64,000 bases of DNA, taken from Luteimonas gilva (GTDB lineage: Bacteria > Pseudomonadota > Gammaproteobacteria > Xanthomonadales > Xanthomonadaceae). A model generated the notes under the pieces. It was not told where the DNA came from, did no database searches, and was given only the letters and a program-made list of their open reading frames with translations. The position numbers were made by a program, and so were the translations under genes. Positions 11,042 through 20,819 of the stretch are shown here, piece by piece. The stretch's first letter is position 1. Each line of letters starts with the position of its first letter. The DNA lies in the NCBI RefSeq assembly GCF_005239095.1, contig NZ_SZUA01000001.1, positions 86,838 through 150,837 on the forward strand, read 5' to 3'.

Positions 11042-12064
11042 CTAATAGGTGATGGTTACGGTGATCGTGTCGCTGTAATTGCCGGCCGCCGCAGCCTGCG
11101 TCGCCGGCACCCGGCCGAAAACCGTCAGGGTCTGCTCCGTGCCGGTTCCTGTCCCCGGGACCGTATCGGTGCCGATCACGGTGCCCCAGCGATTCGTCCG
11201 GCCCGTTTCGCGGTATAGCTCGTAGTTCACGTAGTTGCCGGTGGCGCCCAGCCGCATTCGACGGATGCTGCCGCTGGCGTTCAGGCCGTTGTTCAGGCCC
11301 ACGTTCCAGGCGGTGCGGCCGGTGCAGATCATGGCGATGGTCGAGATCTGGTCCTTGTTCGCGCTGATCAGGCCCGGCACGTTGCCGAAATTCAGTTCGG
11401 TGGTGACGTAGGCGCGGCAGTTCACCGGCACGCTGGCCGTGACCGTGAATGGAAAGGTTGAGCCAGTGCCGGCGGTTCCGCCCGATACGCAGGAAGCGGG
11501 GTAGTTGGCGGTGCCCAGCAAGGTTTCGTTGTAGTGGAATTCGATCGACGTGTGGATGGTAGTGAAGGGGTTGGTGTAGTTGCCCGCGATCAGCGTCTGG
11601 GTTGGCACGCGTCCGTAGAGCGTGACCGGCAGCGTCTGGCTTCCGCCCAGCAGCGGCACCGAATAGTCGAAATCCAGTCCGTTCGGCGTCGGCACCGTAG
11701 GATTGCCGCGCGATCCCCAGATCAGGGTGCGGCTGGCATCGGTGTACAACTGGAATTGCAATCCGTCGTTGGTGGCGTTGAGCATCCTGCGCGGATTGAA
11801 ATTGCCGCCGCCGTTCACGCCGTCGCCGATGTTCAGGCACATCCTGACTTTCGCATTGGCCAGCAGCGACAGTCCGAAGGTGTTGCAAGTCACGTTGAAC
11901 GTGACCATGGCGTCGGTTTGGCCGGTGAGGGATACCGATCCGAAGCTGAGCGTGCCCGGACTGGTGGCGCTGCAGGTGGTCGCCGCGCTCGCCGACGGGT
12001 TGAAGCCGAGAAGTCCCAGGAACATGGCCGACACCAGCGCGAACCTGACGATAAGGGGGCTCAT
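11042..12064 (-). CDS. Two-domain spore-coat-U (SCPU) protein, probable pilus tip adhesin
   Basis: A 340-residue secreted protein with a signal peptide (FALVSAMFLGLLGF, cleavage near ASAA) and two tandem SCPU domains. The first is roughly residues 30-190 (CSATSPGTLSFGSVSLTG... to the YGRVPTQTLIAGNY motif). The second is roughly 200-340 (VPVNCRAYVTTELNFGNV... to VFGRVPATQAAAAGNYSDT). Each domain ends with the beta-strand pattern of archaic chaperone-usher subunits. In Csu-type systems the two-domain subunit encoded after the usher is the tip adhesin (CsuE-like), and the position here matches. It overlaps the usher stop by 4 bp (ATGA), so it is the last gene of the operon. Confidence 0.85.
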   Translation of the reverse strand: MSPLIVRFALVSAMFLGLLGFNPSASAATTCSATSPGTLSFGSVSLTGQTDAMVTFNVTCNTFGLSLLANAKVRMCLNIGDGVNGGGNFNPRRMLNATNDGLQFQLYTDASRTLIWGSRGNPTVPTPNGLDFDYSVPLLGGSQTLPVTLYGRVPTQTLIAGNYTNPFTTIHTSIEFHYNETLLGTANYPASCVSGGTAGTGSTFPFTVTASVPVNCRAYVTTELNFGNVPGLISANKDQISTIAMICTGRTAWNVGLNNGLNASGSIRRMRLGATGNYVNYELYRETGRTNRWGTVIGTDTVPGTGTGTEQTLTVFGRVPATQAAAAGNYSDTITVTITY

Positions 12065-14439
12065 GGCGCAGTCTCCCGCTTGCAGATCAAAGGGCCGATG
12101 CGCGGAATGGCATCGCTCGCGGCCGGATAGTCGAAGCTGGCGGTGCAGGGGCCGGCGGGCGAACGGGCGTGCAAGCGGTTGTGCGCCTGCAACGCGTCGA
12201 AATACGTTTCGCCGTCGTAGCCGACGATCGCCTCGGTATCCGAGGCGCCTTCGATACGGGCCGTGCTGCCCAGCGGCAACGGTTGGCCGGCCGCGTCGTG
12301 CAATACGACCACCGCCGCCCGCGCCGGAGTTATAGCGAAGCGCACGCGCGCGCCGGAGCGGTCGCGCGGCGTCGCCAGCAGGTCCACATCGGCGATGCGC
12401 ATGTTGGCCGGCAAATCCATCGGGTCGATCGACAACTTGTTGTGTTGCCACGCGTTGAGCGGCGTGACCAGCAGCATCCCGTCCTCGTCTGTGCGGCCGA
12501 TCAGGCGGTTCTCCAGCTTCACCGGCACGCCGCCGACGCCGTCGGTGGACACCACCGCGAACGCGTCGCCGATGTTGCGCGATGCGAACAGGTGGCCGCC
12601 CATCAGCACTAGCCCGCCGCTCGCGCTGGCGTAGCCGTAGCTGGCGCCGCCGAAACCGGCGAAACCCAGGCCGTAACGGCCGGTTCCATTGATCCAGCCC
12701 GCTTCGGCCAGCCCGCCGCCGCCATCGTCTCCGCCGCGCGCCTGCACGCGCCAGCCGTAGCCGCCGTCGCCCGGCACGGGCCGCGACGCGTCGAGCACGG
12801 CATCGTCGCGGTCGCCGTTGCGTTGCAGCGACAGGTTCGCCTGGTAGTCGCTGCCCAGCGCCACCGAGACCCCCAGATAAACGCTGCGATCGTCGTCGTC
12901 GTCCAGGTTCTGGTTGAGCGAAAGATGGGCCGACCAGCCGCGCGAAAAGGTTTGCGACCAATAGGCGCCGGCGTAGCGCGAGGTTCCGCCCTCCGGATAG
13001 GCCAGTCGCACGTAGCTCGCGCTGAAATTGCCGAACGAAGGCGTGGCGAAGCCCGCCAGCACCCGTTCGCTGACCCGCGGCGGCAGCGGACCGTACAGCG
13101 ATGCGATATCGCGGTACTCGCCGTGCGTGCGTTGGCTGTCGGCGGAAAAATTGAAGCGGCCGTTGTTCCAGGAATAGGCGAGCGACGTCTGCGCGCCGTT
13201 TCGGCCGTCCAATTCGCTGTGCGCGTACGAGCCGCTCAGCACGCCTGCTCTTCGCAACAGCCACAGGCCGCCCGCGCCGGCATTGGTCAGGCCGCCACCG
13301 GTCTCGGCGTGCGCTTCGGCGGTGAAACGGTCGCTCACGCCGTAACGCCAATTGCCGCTGGCGACCGGGTCGTTGGCGTATGAAAAGGAACGCAGGCCGT
13401 AGTTCTCTCGCACCACGCCCGCGGTCGCCGACCAGTCCGACAACCCCTTAGCAAGTAATTGCTGAGTCGCATAGAACGGAAAATCCAGCGTCCGCGTGCG
13501 GCCGAACGCGTCGGTGACGACGATCCGCGCATCGCCCGCGCCTGTCACCCCGGGCACGGTGGCGAGTTGGAACGGTCCAGTGGGCACCTGGCCGCTGTAT
13601 TGCCGCATCCCATTGACGTAAAGCTCCACCGACGAAGGTACCGCGACTTCGCCGAGAAAAGACGGCAAAGGCGCGGTGATGCGGTAGGGCTGCAGGGCGA
13701 AGTTGCGGCCGATCTGCACGCCGCCCAGCCGCACCGTGCGGGTCCAGTTGAGGAAGCCGCTGAAGGTGTCGCCGACCACGACGGTGACCGCGGATTCGGG
13801 AAAGGACAGTTGCCAACTGCTGTCCAAGCGTACCGTTTCGCCGCGCCAATCGCCGCCGCGTCCGCGGTAGGCGCGGGTCACGGCGGTGTTGCTGAACACG
13901 CCGTCGCCGATGCCGAACAAGCGCAATTCGGCCGTCGCGGTCAGATTGTTGGCGCCGTCCTGGCGGCTGCCGTAAAGATCGTAATTGAGCAGCGCGCCCG
14001 GCGCCGGTCCCGCGGCCTGCGGTTCGTCGGCGCGCGGCGCGTTGAGCATCGTCGTGGGCAGCGACAGCTGCGACAACGGCGCGTCGATCGAAAGGATCTG
14101 CTTGCCAGCGTCGTAACGAACGGCGACGCCGCCGAATTCGTCGAGTGCGCGCATCGCGCCCGGGTCCGCGCCTTCGACTCTGAAGCCCAACTGGCGCAGG
14201 GTGTCCGCGCTGGCGAAAAAGCGCTCGCCGCGACGCACGAAACGGGACAGCTGGCCGTTGCGGGCCTGGTTGAGGATCACTTCCAGATAAAGCTCTTCGC
14301 CGTCGATGTCCGAGACAGCCGTCGACCCGACCGGTGTTTCCGCAAAGGCCGGGAAATCCGCGCCAACCGCCAGCGATGCCGTCAGCAGCGCATCACGGAG
14401 CGGCCGGATCCAGCGGCAGCGTCTGCACGACGGGTTCAC
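12061..14439 (-). CDS. Outer-membrane usher of an archaic chaperone-usher pilus
   Basis: About 792 residues in the FimD/PapC usher family: an outer-membrane pore that recruits chaperone-subunit complexes and assembles the pilus. N-terminal usher sequence (DIDGEELYLEVILNQARNG), the long beta-barrel (ATAELRLFGIGDGVFSNTAV onward) and the C-terminal beta domains are visible. The N-terminus is uncertain: there is no in-frame ATG. GTG at 14439 is the best choice because it has GAGG seven bases upstream and yields a basic-hydrophobic signal (RWIRPLRDALLTASLAV, cleavage near FAFA-like PAFAE). This overlaps the chaperone gene by 47 bp. Confidence 0.85.
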   Translation of the reverse strand: MNPSCRRCRWIRPLRDALLTASLAVGADFPAFAETPVGSTAVSDIDGEELYLEVILNQARNGQLSRFVRRGERFFASADTLRQLGFRVEGADPGAMRALDEFGGVAVRYDAGKQILSIDAPLSQLSLPTTMLNAPRADEPQAAGPAPGALLNYDLYGSRQDGANNLTATAELRLFGIGDGVFSNTAVTRAYRGRGGDWRGETVRLDSSWQLSFPESAVTVVVGDTFSGFLNWTRTVRLGGVQIGRNFALQPYRITAPLPSFLGEVAVPSSVELYVNGMRQYSGQVPTGPFQLATVPGVTGAGDARIVVTDAFGRTRTLDFPFYATQQLLAKGLSDWSATAGVVRENYGLRSFSYANDPVASGNWRYGVSDRFTAEAHAETGGGLTNAGAGGLWLLRRAGVLSGSYAHSELDGRNGAQTSLAYSWNNGRFNFSADSQRTHGEYRDIASLYGPLPPRVSERVLAGFATPSFGNFSASYVRLAYPEGGTSRYAGAYWSQTFSRGWSAHLSLNQNLDDDDDRSVYLGVSVALGSDYQANLSLQRNGDRDDAVLDASRPVPGDGGYGWRVQARGGDDGGGGLAEAGWINGTGRYGLGFAGFGGASYGYASASGGLVLMGGHLFASRNIGDAFAVVSTDGVGGVPVKLENRLIGRTDEDGMLLVTPLNAWQHNKLSIDPMDLPANMRIADVDLLATPRDRSGARVRFAITPARAAVVVLHDAAGQPLPLGSTARIEGASDTEAIVGYDGETYFDALQAHNRLHARSPAGPCTASFDYPAASDAIPRIGPLICKRETAP

Positions 14440-15133
14440 CGTTGATCCTCGCCTTGAATGTGCCGGAAGACGACACGGTAAGCGTGGCGGGCAGCGGCCA
14501 GCGCCTGGTATTTCCGGGCAGCACGTAGCCGGACAAGCCCGCCGCGATGGTGTGTGAACTGCCGTCCGCAGCGACATAGGCCAATTCCGCGACCTGGGCA
14601 TGCGCCTTGCCGCTGTTGCCGATCGCGATATAGGCGCGATCGTCTTCGCGCACCACGCGCGCCCGCAGCTCGGGCGCGATCGACGCATCGCCCTGCGGCA
14701 TCAGGAACACGGGCACCGAATACTGCAGCACGAACTGCAAGCCGGGCTTGGCCTCGCTTTTTTCCACCGGCAGTTCGTCGACGATCAAGCGATAGCCGGT
14801 CTGCACGTCCGTCGGCGGCGCGCCGAGACGGATGACGCGGACCAGTTGCTGGGCGCCCGGCGCGAGTTGCAGCATCGGCGGGCTGATCGCGATGTCGCGG
14901 GTGGGCTCGAGCTTTTCTTCGTCGCCTTGCTGTGTCCAGCGGAACACGCGCACCTGGGCATGCAGGGGCGCGGTGCCGGTGTTGGTCAGGGTGAGCCCGT
15001 CGGCGTTCTGCCGTGCCTGCAACGTCACCGACGTGGGCGATACCTGCAGGCTGGCGGCATGGACGGAGGCGCACAAGCCCAGCGACAGCAGACACGCCGC
15101 CGCGTGGAGCCCCATACGCCATCCTTGCTTCAT
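14393..15133 (-). CDS. Periplasmic pilus chaperone (PapD-like, archaic type)
   Basis: A 246-residue periplasmic protein with a signal peptide (ending ASVHA) and two Ig-like domains. It donates a beta strand to unfolded pilin subunits and delivers them to the usher. Features include the N-terminal ASLQVSPTSVTLQARQNADG, the mid-domain RVIRLGAPPTDVQTGYRLIVDELP segment containing conserved chaperone positions, and a C-terminal domain around RAYIAIGNSGKAHAQVAELAY. It lies between the pilin gene and the usher, the order of Csu-like operons. Confidence 0.87.
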   Translation of the reverse strand: MKQGWRMGLHAAACLLSLGLCASVHAASLQVSPTSVTLQARQNADGLTLTNTGTAPLHAQVRVFRWTQQGDEEKLEPTRDIAISPPMLQLAPGAQQLVRVIRLGAPPTDVQTGYRLIVDELPVEKSEAKPGLQFVLQYSVPVFLMPQGDASIAPELRARVVREDDRAYIAIGNSGKAHAQVAELAYVAADGSSHTIAAGLSGYVLPGNTRRWPLPATLTVSSSGTFKARINGEPVVQTLPLDPAAP

Positions 15134-15153
15134 CCGGCCATCCCGTTGCCGTT

Positions 15154-15177
15154 TCAGTACATGATCGTAGCGGTCAC
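15154..15177 (-). pseudogene. 3'-end scar of a lost SCPU pilin gene
   Basis: Reading leftwards from 15177, the 24 bases encode VTATIMY and a stop. The functional pilin just upstream ends VTATIIY and a stop at 15185. The two 24-base ends differ at only three positions but are in different reading frames. The simplest reading is that the tail of a second, tandem pilin gene was left behind after a deletion. Csu-type operons usually have further pilin genes at exactly this place, between the major pilin and the chaperone. Confidence 0.5.
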
Positions 15178-15184
15178 TGCATCA

Positions 15185-15679
15185 TCAGTAGATGATCGTA
15201 GCCGTTACCACGTCGTTGTAACTACCAGCCGGAAAGTTGGCGCTCGGCACCCGGCCGTAGACGGGCACATTCTGCACCAGGCCGGTGCCGGTGGCGCTGT
15301 AGGTGTCGGTGCCCACAGTGGCGCCCCAGACGTCGCCGGCGCCGCGCGCCGCGTTCCGGTACAGCTGGTAGGGGACCAGGTTGGCGCCGTTGGCCATCTT
15401 GCGGTCGGCGAGCGTGGCGCCGTTCTGGCCGTTGTTCAGAGCGATGTTGTAAGGCGTGAGCGGCGTGCAGCGCACGTTCAACGCGCCTGCGTTGTCGGTA
15501 TTGACGGCGGTCGAGGCGACGCTGCCGAAGTTGACGTCGCTAGCCGCGCTGGCGTCGACGTCGCAGGCCTTGAGGATGGTGATCTTGACGTTGAAGGTGG
15601 TGGTATCCGCCGCGAAGGCGGGTGCGGCACCGGCCGAGAGCAGAACGGTGGCGAGCAAGGTGGCTTTGAAGAGGTTCAT
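15185..15679 (-). CDS. Single-domain spore-coat-U protein, probable major pilin
   Basis: A 164-residue secreted SCPU-domain protein with a signal peptide (FKATLLATVLLSAGAAPAFAA). The mature part has the family pattern: TFNVKITILKACDVD, NFGSVASTA, NVRCTPLTPYNIALNNGQNG, then VPVYGRVPSANFPAGSYNDV. Two cysteines can form the domain disulfide. It is like CsuA/B, the main pilus subunit of archaic chaperone-usher systems, and is first in the operon. ATG 15679 is used because the longer frame adds eight charged residues before a normal signal peptide. Confidence 0.85.
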   Translation of the reverse strand: MNLFKATLLATVLLSAGAAPAFAADTTTFNVKITILKACDVDASAASDVNFGSVASTAVNTDNAGALNVRCTPLTPYNIALNNGQNGATLADRKMANGANLVPYQLYRNAARGAGDVWGATVGTDTYSATGTGLVQNVPVYGRVPSANFPAGSYNDVVTATIIY

Positions 15680-15740
15680 GAGTGGCTCCGCGCGTCGGCG
15701 CATGTCGGCCGGCGGGGAATACCGGTCGCCCTAAGTCAGA

Positions 15741-15755
15741 GCAGAAGCCGTGCCA
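15741..15755 (-). promoter_or_regulatory. Candidate sigma-54 promoter of the pilus operon
   Basis: On the minus strand the sequence TGGCACGGCTTCTGC has the -24 GG and -12 GC elements at the canonical 10-nt spacing; consensus is TGGCAC-N5-TTGCA. The predicted start is about 50 bp before the pilin ATG. This implies control by RpoN and an enhancer-binding protein, which would bind upstream. Confidence 0.5.
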
Positions 15756-15757
15756 AC

Positions 15758-15776
15758 CTCACATTCGCAGTGTGAG
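15758..15776. promoter_or_regulatory. Palindromic site next to the sigma-54 element
   Basis: CTCACA and TGTGAG are perfect 6-bp arms around a 7-base centre, ending two bases from the -24 box. The half-sites are in the opposite order to the CRP/Clp consensus (TGTGA-N6-TCACA), so no regulator is named. Confidence 0.35.
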
Positions 15777-16023
15777 CCAACCCTCAAACCCCGCTTTCGG
15801 GGGTTAGGGAATCGTTAAACGGCAGCCTGAACGCTTTATTTAGCGGCCTTTCGACGGCTTTAGCCGCAACGCCGACAAAACGTGACGCGGCACGTCATTC
15901 GCCTTCTTCATGAGTATGAATAAGTTGCGGCGGCAGGCTCGGGCCGGCCCGTGGCCGGTATCCGACGGGTGCGCCGCGCGGCGCCGCAACCAGGGCCGCC
16001 GGGGAATCGGCGATAATGGGCCG

Positions 16024-16800
16024 ATGGGCATCACCATCAAAACCCCCGAAGACATCGAAAAGATGCGCGTCGCCGGCCGCCTGGCCGCAGAGGTGCTGGA
16101 AATCCTCGTGCCGCACGTCAAGCCGGGCGTCACCACCGAGGACCTGGACCGCATCGCCCACGACCACATCGTCAATGTGCAGAAGGCCGTGCCGGCCAAC
16201 GTCGGCTACCGCGGCTTCCCCAAAACCGTGTGCGCTTCGGTCAACAACGTGATCTGCCACGGCATCCCCAGCGACGCCAAAGTCCTGAAGGACGGCGACA
16301 TCGTCAACATCGACGTGACCGTGATCAAGGACGGCTGGCACGGCGACACCAGTCGCATGTACTACGTCGGCGCGCCGTCGGTGATGGCCAAGCGCCTGGT
16401 CGAAACCACCTACGAGGCGATGTGGCGCGGCATCCGCAAAGTGAAGCCGGGCGCGACCTTGGGCGACATCGGCGCGGCGATCCAGGAATTGGCCGAAGGC
16501 GAGCGCTTCAGCGTGGTGCGCGAGTACTGCGGCCACGGCATCGGCCGCATCTACCACGAAGAACCGCAGGTGCTGCATTACGGCCGCGCCGGCGAAGGCT
16601 TGATCCTGCAGAAGGGCATGACTTTCACCATCGAGCCGATGATCAACGAAGGCACGCGCCACACCAAGGTGCTGCCGGACGGTTGGACGGTGGTGACCAA
16701 GGACCGCAAGCTGTCCGCGCAATGGGAGCACACGATCGCCGTGACCGACGACGGCTTCGAAGTGCTGACCCAACTGCCGGGCGCAGAACCGCGGCCGTGA
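16024..16800 (+). CDS. map: Methionine aminopeptidase, type I
   Basis: A 258-residue metalloenzyme that removes the initiator methionine from nascent proteins. The five metal ligands lie in the expected motifs: D in NIDVTVIKDGWHGD, the following D in GDTSRMY, H in REYCGHGIGRIYHEEP, E in TFTIEPM, and E in QWEHTIAVTDDG. ATG 16024 gives the standard N-terminus (MGITIKTPEDIEKM). No Shine-Dalgarno is visible, and GATAAT ends seven bases before the ATG, so the mRNA may be leaderless. It ends 4 bp inside the GTG start of glnD. Confidence 0.96.
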   Translation: MGITIKTPEDIEKMRVAGRLAAEVLEILVPHVKPGVTTEDLDRIAHDHIVNVQKAVPANVGYRGFPKTVCASVNNVICHGIPSDAKVLKDGDIVNIDVTVIKDGWHGDTSRMYYVGAPSVMAKRLVETTYEAMWRGIRKVKPGATLGDIGAAIQELAEGERFSVVREYCGHGIGRIYHEEPQVLHYGRAGEGLILQKGMTFTIEPMINEGTRHTKVLPDGWTVVTKDRKLSAQWEHTIAVTDDGFEVLTQLPGAEPRP

Positions 16801-19426
16801 GCGAACCGGCCGCCGCCGACCACGTCGCGGTGCCGCTGGAGAACGCGGCGGACGACGCGGCCTGGTCGGCCGCCGCCCGCGCCGCGCTCGCTCAGTCGGA
16901 CGCCAAGCTCAACAAGCGCTTCGACCAGGGCGACGACGTCGGCCGCTTGCTCGCGCTGCGCGCGCGCGCGGTCGACCACGTGCTGAAGGCCGCTTGGGCC
17001 CGTTGCATTCCGGCCGGCGCGCCGTTGGCGCTGTTCGCGGTCGGCGGCTACGGCCGCGGCGAATTGTTTCCGCACTCGGACATCGATCTGCTCGTGTTGG
17101 CCGAATCCGACGCGCAGGAAGCCTGCCACGCGCCGTTGGCGCGATTGTTCGCGATGCTGTGGGACGCCGGACTGCGCGCCAGCCATGCGGTGCGTTCGAA
17201 GGCGCAATGCACCGAGGCCGCCGCCGACATCACCGCGCTCACCGCGATGTCGGAGGCGCGTCCGCTGGCCGCCGACGAAGCCGCGCAAGCCGCCTTGGCC
17301 GACGCGATCGCCGAAACCAGGATCTGGCCGGCGCGCGAATATTTCCTCGCCAAGAGCGAAGAGCAGCGCAGCCGGCATGCGCGCTTCGGCGACACCTCCG
17401 ACAATCTCGAACCGAATCTGAAAGACGGGCCGGGCGGTTTGCGCGACCTGCACACGCTCGGCTGGATGGCGCTGCGCAGTTTCGGATTGCGCGAATTGCA
17501 GCCGCTAATCGGCCTGGGCCATCTCGGCGTCGACGAAGCCGCCGCGCTGGAGCGCGAACGGCGCATGTTGGCCAAGCTGCGCTACGGCTTGCACCTGGTC
17601 GCCGGCCGCGCCGAAGAACGTTTGCGCTTCGACCACCAGAAATCGCTGGCCGCGCGTTTGGGGTTCGCCGACGATGCGCAGAATCTCGGCGTCGAACAGA
17701 TGATGCAGGGCTTCTACCGCAGCGCGGCGGTCGTGCGCCGGATCAACGACCGCCTGCTGCAGCGCTTCGAAGAGCAATTCGACGGCGTCGCCGATCCGGA
17801 ACCGCTGGACGAACGCTTCGAGCTGCGCCGCGGATACTTGGCCGCGCGCGATCCGTCCTGGCCGCGCGGCGACATCGCCGAAGTGTTCGCGCTGTACGCC
17901 GTGTGGGCCGCGCACCCGCAAGCGCGCGGCCTGCACTCGCACACCGCGCGTGCGCTGGCCGAAGCGCTGCCTTCGCTGCCCGCCTACGAAGCGGCGACGC
18001 CGATCCTGCGCGAAACCTTCATGTCGCTGCTGCGCGGCCCGCAGCCGGTGAAGACGCTAGAACGCATGGCCCGGCTGGGCGTGCTCGGCCGCTGGCTACC
18101 GGCGTTCGCGCTGGTGTCGGGGCGCATGCAGTTCGACTTGTTCCACGTCTACACCGTCGATCAGCACACGCTGGCGGTGCTGCGCAACCTGGCTTCTTTC
18201 GCCTCCGGCCAGCCCGACGAGCGCTTCGCGATGGCGCACGAAGTCTGGCCGCGGCTGCGCAAACCGGAATTGCTGCTGCTGGCCGGCTTGTTCCACGACA
18301 TCGCCAAAGGCCGCGGCGGCGACCATTCCGAACTGGGCGCGATCGACGCCCGCGAATTCTGCGCCGCGCACGCGCTGAGCGAAGCCGATACCGAATTGGT
18401 CGCCTGGCTGGTCGAAAAGCATCTGTTGATGTCGGTCACCGCGCAGAAGCAGGACATCTCCGATCCGGAAGTGATCCATCGCTTCGCATCCGCGGTCGCC
18501 GATCGCGTGCGGCTCGATTATTTGTATTTGCTGACCTGCGCCGACATCGCCGGCACGTCGCCGAAGCTGTGGAACGCCTGGAAGGACCGGCTGCTCGCAG
18601 ACCTGTACACCGCAACGCGGCTGGCGTTGCGGCGCGGATTGGAGCATCCGGTCGGCGCCGCTGAGCGGATCGCAGAGAACCGCGGCGCGGCCGCCGCCTT
18701 GCTGGCGGCGCAAGGCATCGCCGCGGCGGAAAGCGACGCCTTGTTCGCGCGCATGCCGGCCGAAAGCTTCCTGCGCGAACGTCCCGAGCAATTGGCTTGG
18801 CAGGCGGCGTCGCTGCAGGGCGCCGAAACCGGCGCGACGGTCGTGCGCGTGCGCGAGCTCGCCGGCCACGCGGGCGCCTTCGAAGTGTTCGTGCATTCGC
18901 CGGACCGCGACGGCTTGTTCGCATCGATCGTCATCACGCTGGACCGCTTGCTGGGCCTGGCGATCCAGCAGGCGCGCGCGCTGAACGGACCCGACGGCAC
19001 CATCTTCGACAGCTTCGAAGTGGTCAACGCCGACCCGCGTTACGCGCCGGGCGCGGCGCAGATCGAACGCAGCTTGGCCGCGGCCCTGTCCGGCCCGCTG
19101 GAGAACATCCGGCCTTCACGCCGTACCCAGCCGCGCCATTTGCGCCACTTCCGGATCGCGCCGCAAATCGCGTTCGACGTCAGCTCCGACGGCCGCCGCA
19201 GCGTCCTGAGCGTGGTTTGCACCGACCGCCCGGGCCTGCTCGCCGACCTCGCGCACGTGTTGCGCACGCAGCGCCTGCGCATCCACGACGCGCGCATCGC
19301 CACCTTCGGCGAGCGCGCCGAAGACGTCTTCCTGATCAGCGGCGCGGACGACCGCGCGCTGGACGATCCACAGCAACAGGTCCTGCGCGAAGCGCTGCAG
19401 GCCCGCATCGACGGAGAAAACGAAGG

Positions 19427-19430
<4 letters not shown>
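16797..19430 (+). CDS. glnD: PII uridylyltransferase / uridylyl-removing enzyme
   Basis: An 877-residue bifunctional nitrogen sensor that uridylylates PII proteins when glutamine is low and removes UMP when it is high. Domains in order: nucleotidyltransferase with [17 protein letters not shown] (G83 to D97), linker, HD phosphohydrolase with [17 protein letters not shown] near residue 500, and two C-terminal ACT domains (from about 685 and 800; [24 protein letters not shown] in the second), which bind glutamine. The start is GTG 16797, overlapping the map stop by 4 bp; no ATG gives a family N-terminus. Length agrees with E. coli GlnD (890 aa). Confidence 0.96.
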
Positions 19431-20308
<878 letters not shown>

Positions 20309-20319
20309 TCCGGCTTGAG

Positions 20320-20343
20320 CCCTCTCCCGCCTGCGGGAGAGGG
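20320..20343. repeat. Short palindrome (family D), after dapD
   Basis: CCCTCTCCCGC and GCGGGAGAGGG form an 11-bp perfect stem with a two-base centre, followed by CTGGGTGAGGG as at the other family D sites. It lies 12 bp after the dapD stop and probably forms a hairpin in the transcript. Confidence 0.8.
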
Positions 20344-20400
20344 CTGGGTGAGGGCGCGCGCGATCGAAGTTCGCGTCGCGATTTTCTGGAGGAGTTAAAG

Positions 20401-20433
20401 TCGCTGGGTTCCCGCCTTCGCGGGAATGACGGC
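20401..20433. repeat. Half-element of repeat family C
   Basis: TCGCTGGGTTCCCGCCTTCG followed by CGGGAATGACGGC matches the right half of the 9753-9830 repeat. Its stem is TTCCCGC / GCGGGAA around CTTC. It lies between dapD and yffB. Confidence 0.8.
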
Positions 20434-20459
20434 TGAAAGCAAGGGCGGAAGAGCAAAGC

Positions 20460-20819
20460 ATGACGACGATCTACGGACTCTCCAACTGCGATACCACAAA
20501 AAAAGCCCGCAAATGGCTCGATCGCTTCGGCGTCGCCCATGCTTTCCTCGACTACCGCGATGAGCGCCAATCCGCGGAAACGCTGTCGGAATGGGCCAAG
20601 CAAGCCGGCGGCTGGGATGCGTTGGTGAACAAGTCCTCGACCACTTGGCGCAATCTGCCGCCGAACCGCAAGACGCCCGGTTCGGACGCCGAGTGGAAAC
20701 TGCTGCTGAAGGAATATCCGCAACTGATCCGCCGTCCCGTGGTCGTCACCGACGACGGCAAGATGACCCAGGGCTTCAGCGACAACGGCTTCAAGCAGCG
20801 TTTCGGCGTCGGAAAATGA
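20460..20819 (+). CDS. yffB: ArsC/Spx-family reductase-like protein
   Basis: A 119-residue thioredoxin-fold protein of the ArsC/Spx family (YffB branch). The N-terminal motif [15 protein letters not shown] has one cysteine (residue 10) instead of a CXXC pair. The C-terminus has the typical [17 protein letters not shown]. YffB-type proteins are thought to use glutathione; a true arsenate reductase role is not supported. The gene overlaps dapE by 4 bp, the same pairing as yffB-dapE in E. coli, which supports the assignment. Confidence 0.88.
   Translation: MTTIYGLSNCDTTKKARKWLDRFGVAHAFLDYRDERQSAETLSEWAKQAGGWDALVNKSSTTWRNLPPNRKTPGSDAEWKLLLKEYPQLIRRPVVVTDDGKMTQGFSDNGFKQRFGVGK

Larger units (their letters stand above)
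15680..16023. other. Divergent control region between the pilus operon and map
   Basis: This 344-bp gap has no credible gene. It holds the leftward sigma-54-like element at 15741-15755, a palindrome at 15758-15776, and an imperfect GC palindrome around 15780-15809 (CCCCGctttCGGGG core). On the right, GATAAT at 16012-16017 lies just before map. Confidence 0.6.

Noticed and set aside
15758..15776. CRP/Clp-binding site before the pilus operon
   Set aside because: The half-sites are in the order TCACA-N7-TGTGA, opposite to the CRP consensus TGTGA-N6-TCACA, so it was kept only as an unnamed palindrome.
20460..20819. Arsenate reductase ArsC
   Set aside because: Only one Cys in a CDTTKKA context and adjacency to dapE point to the YffB branch; no ars genes nearby.
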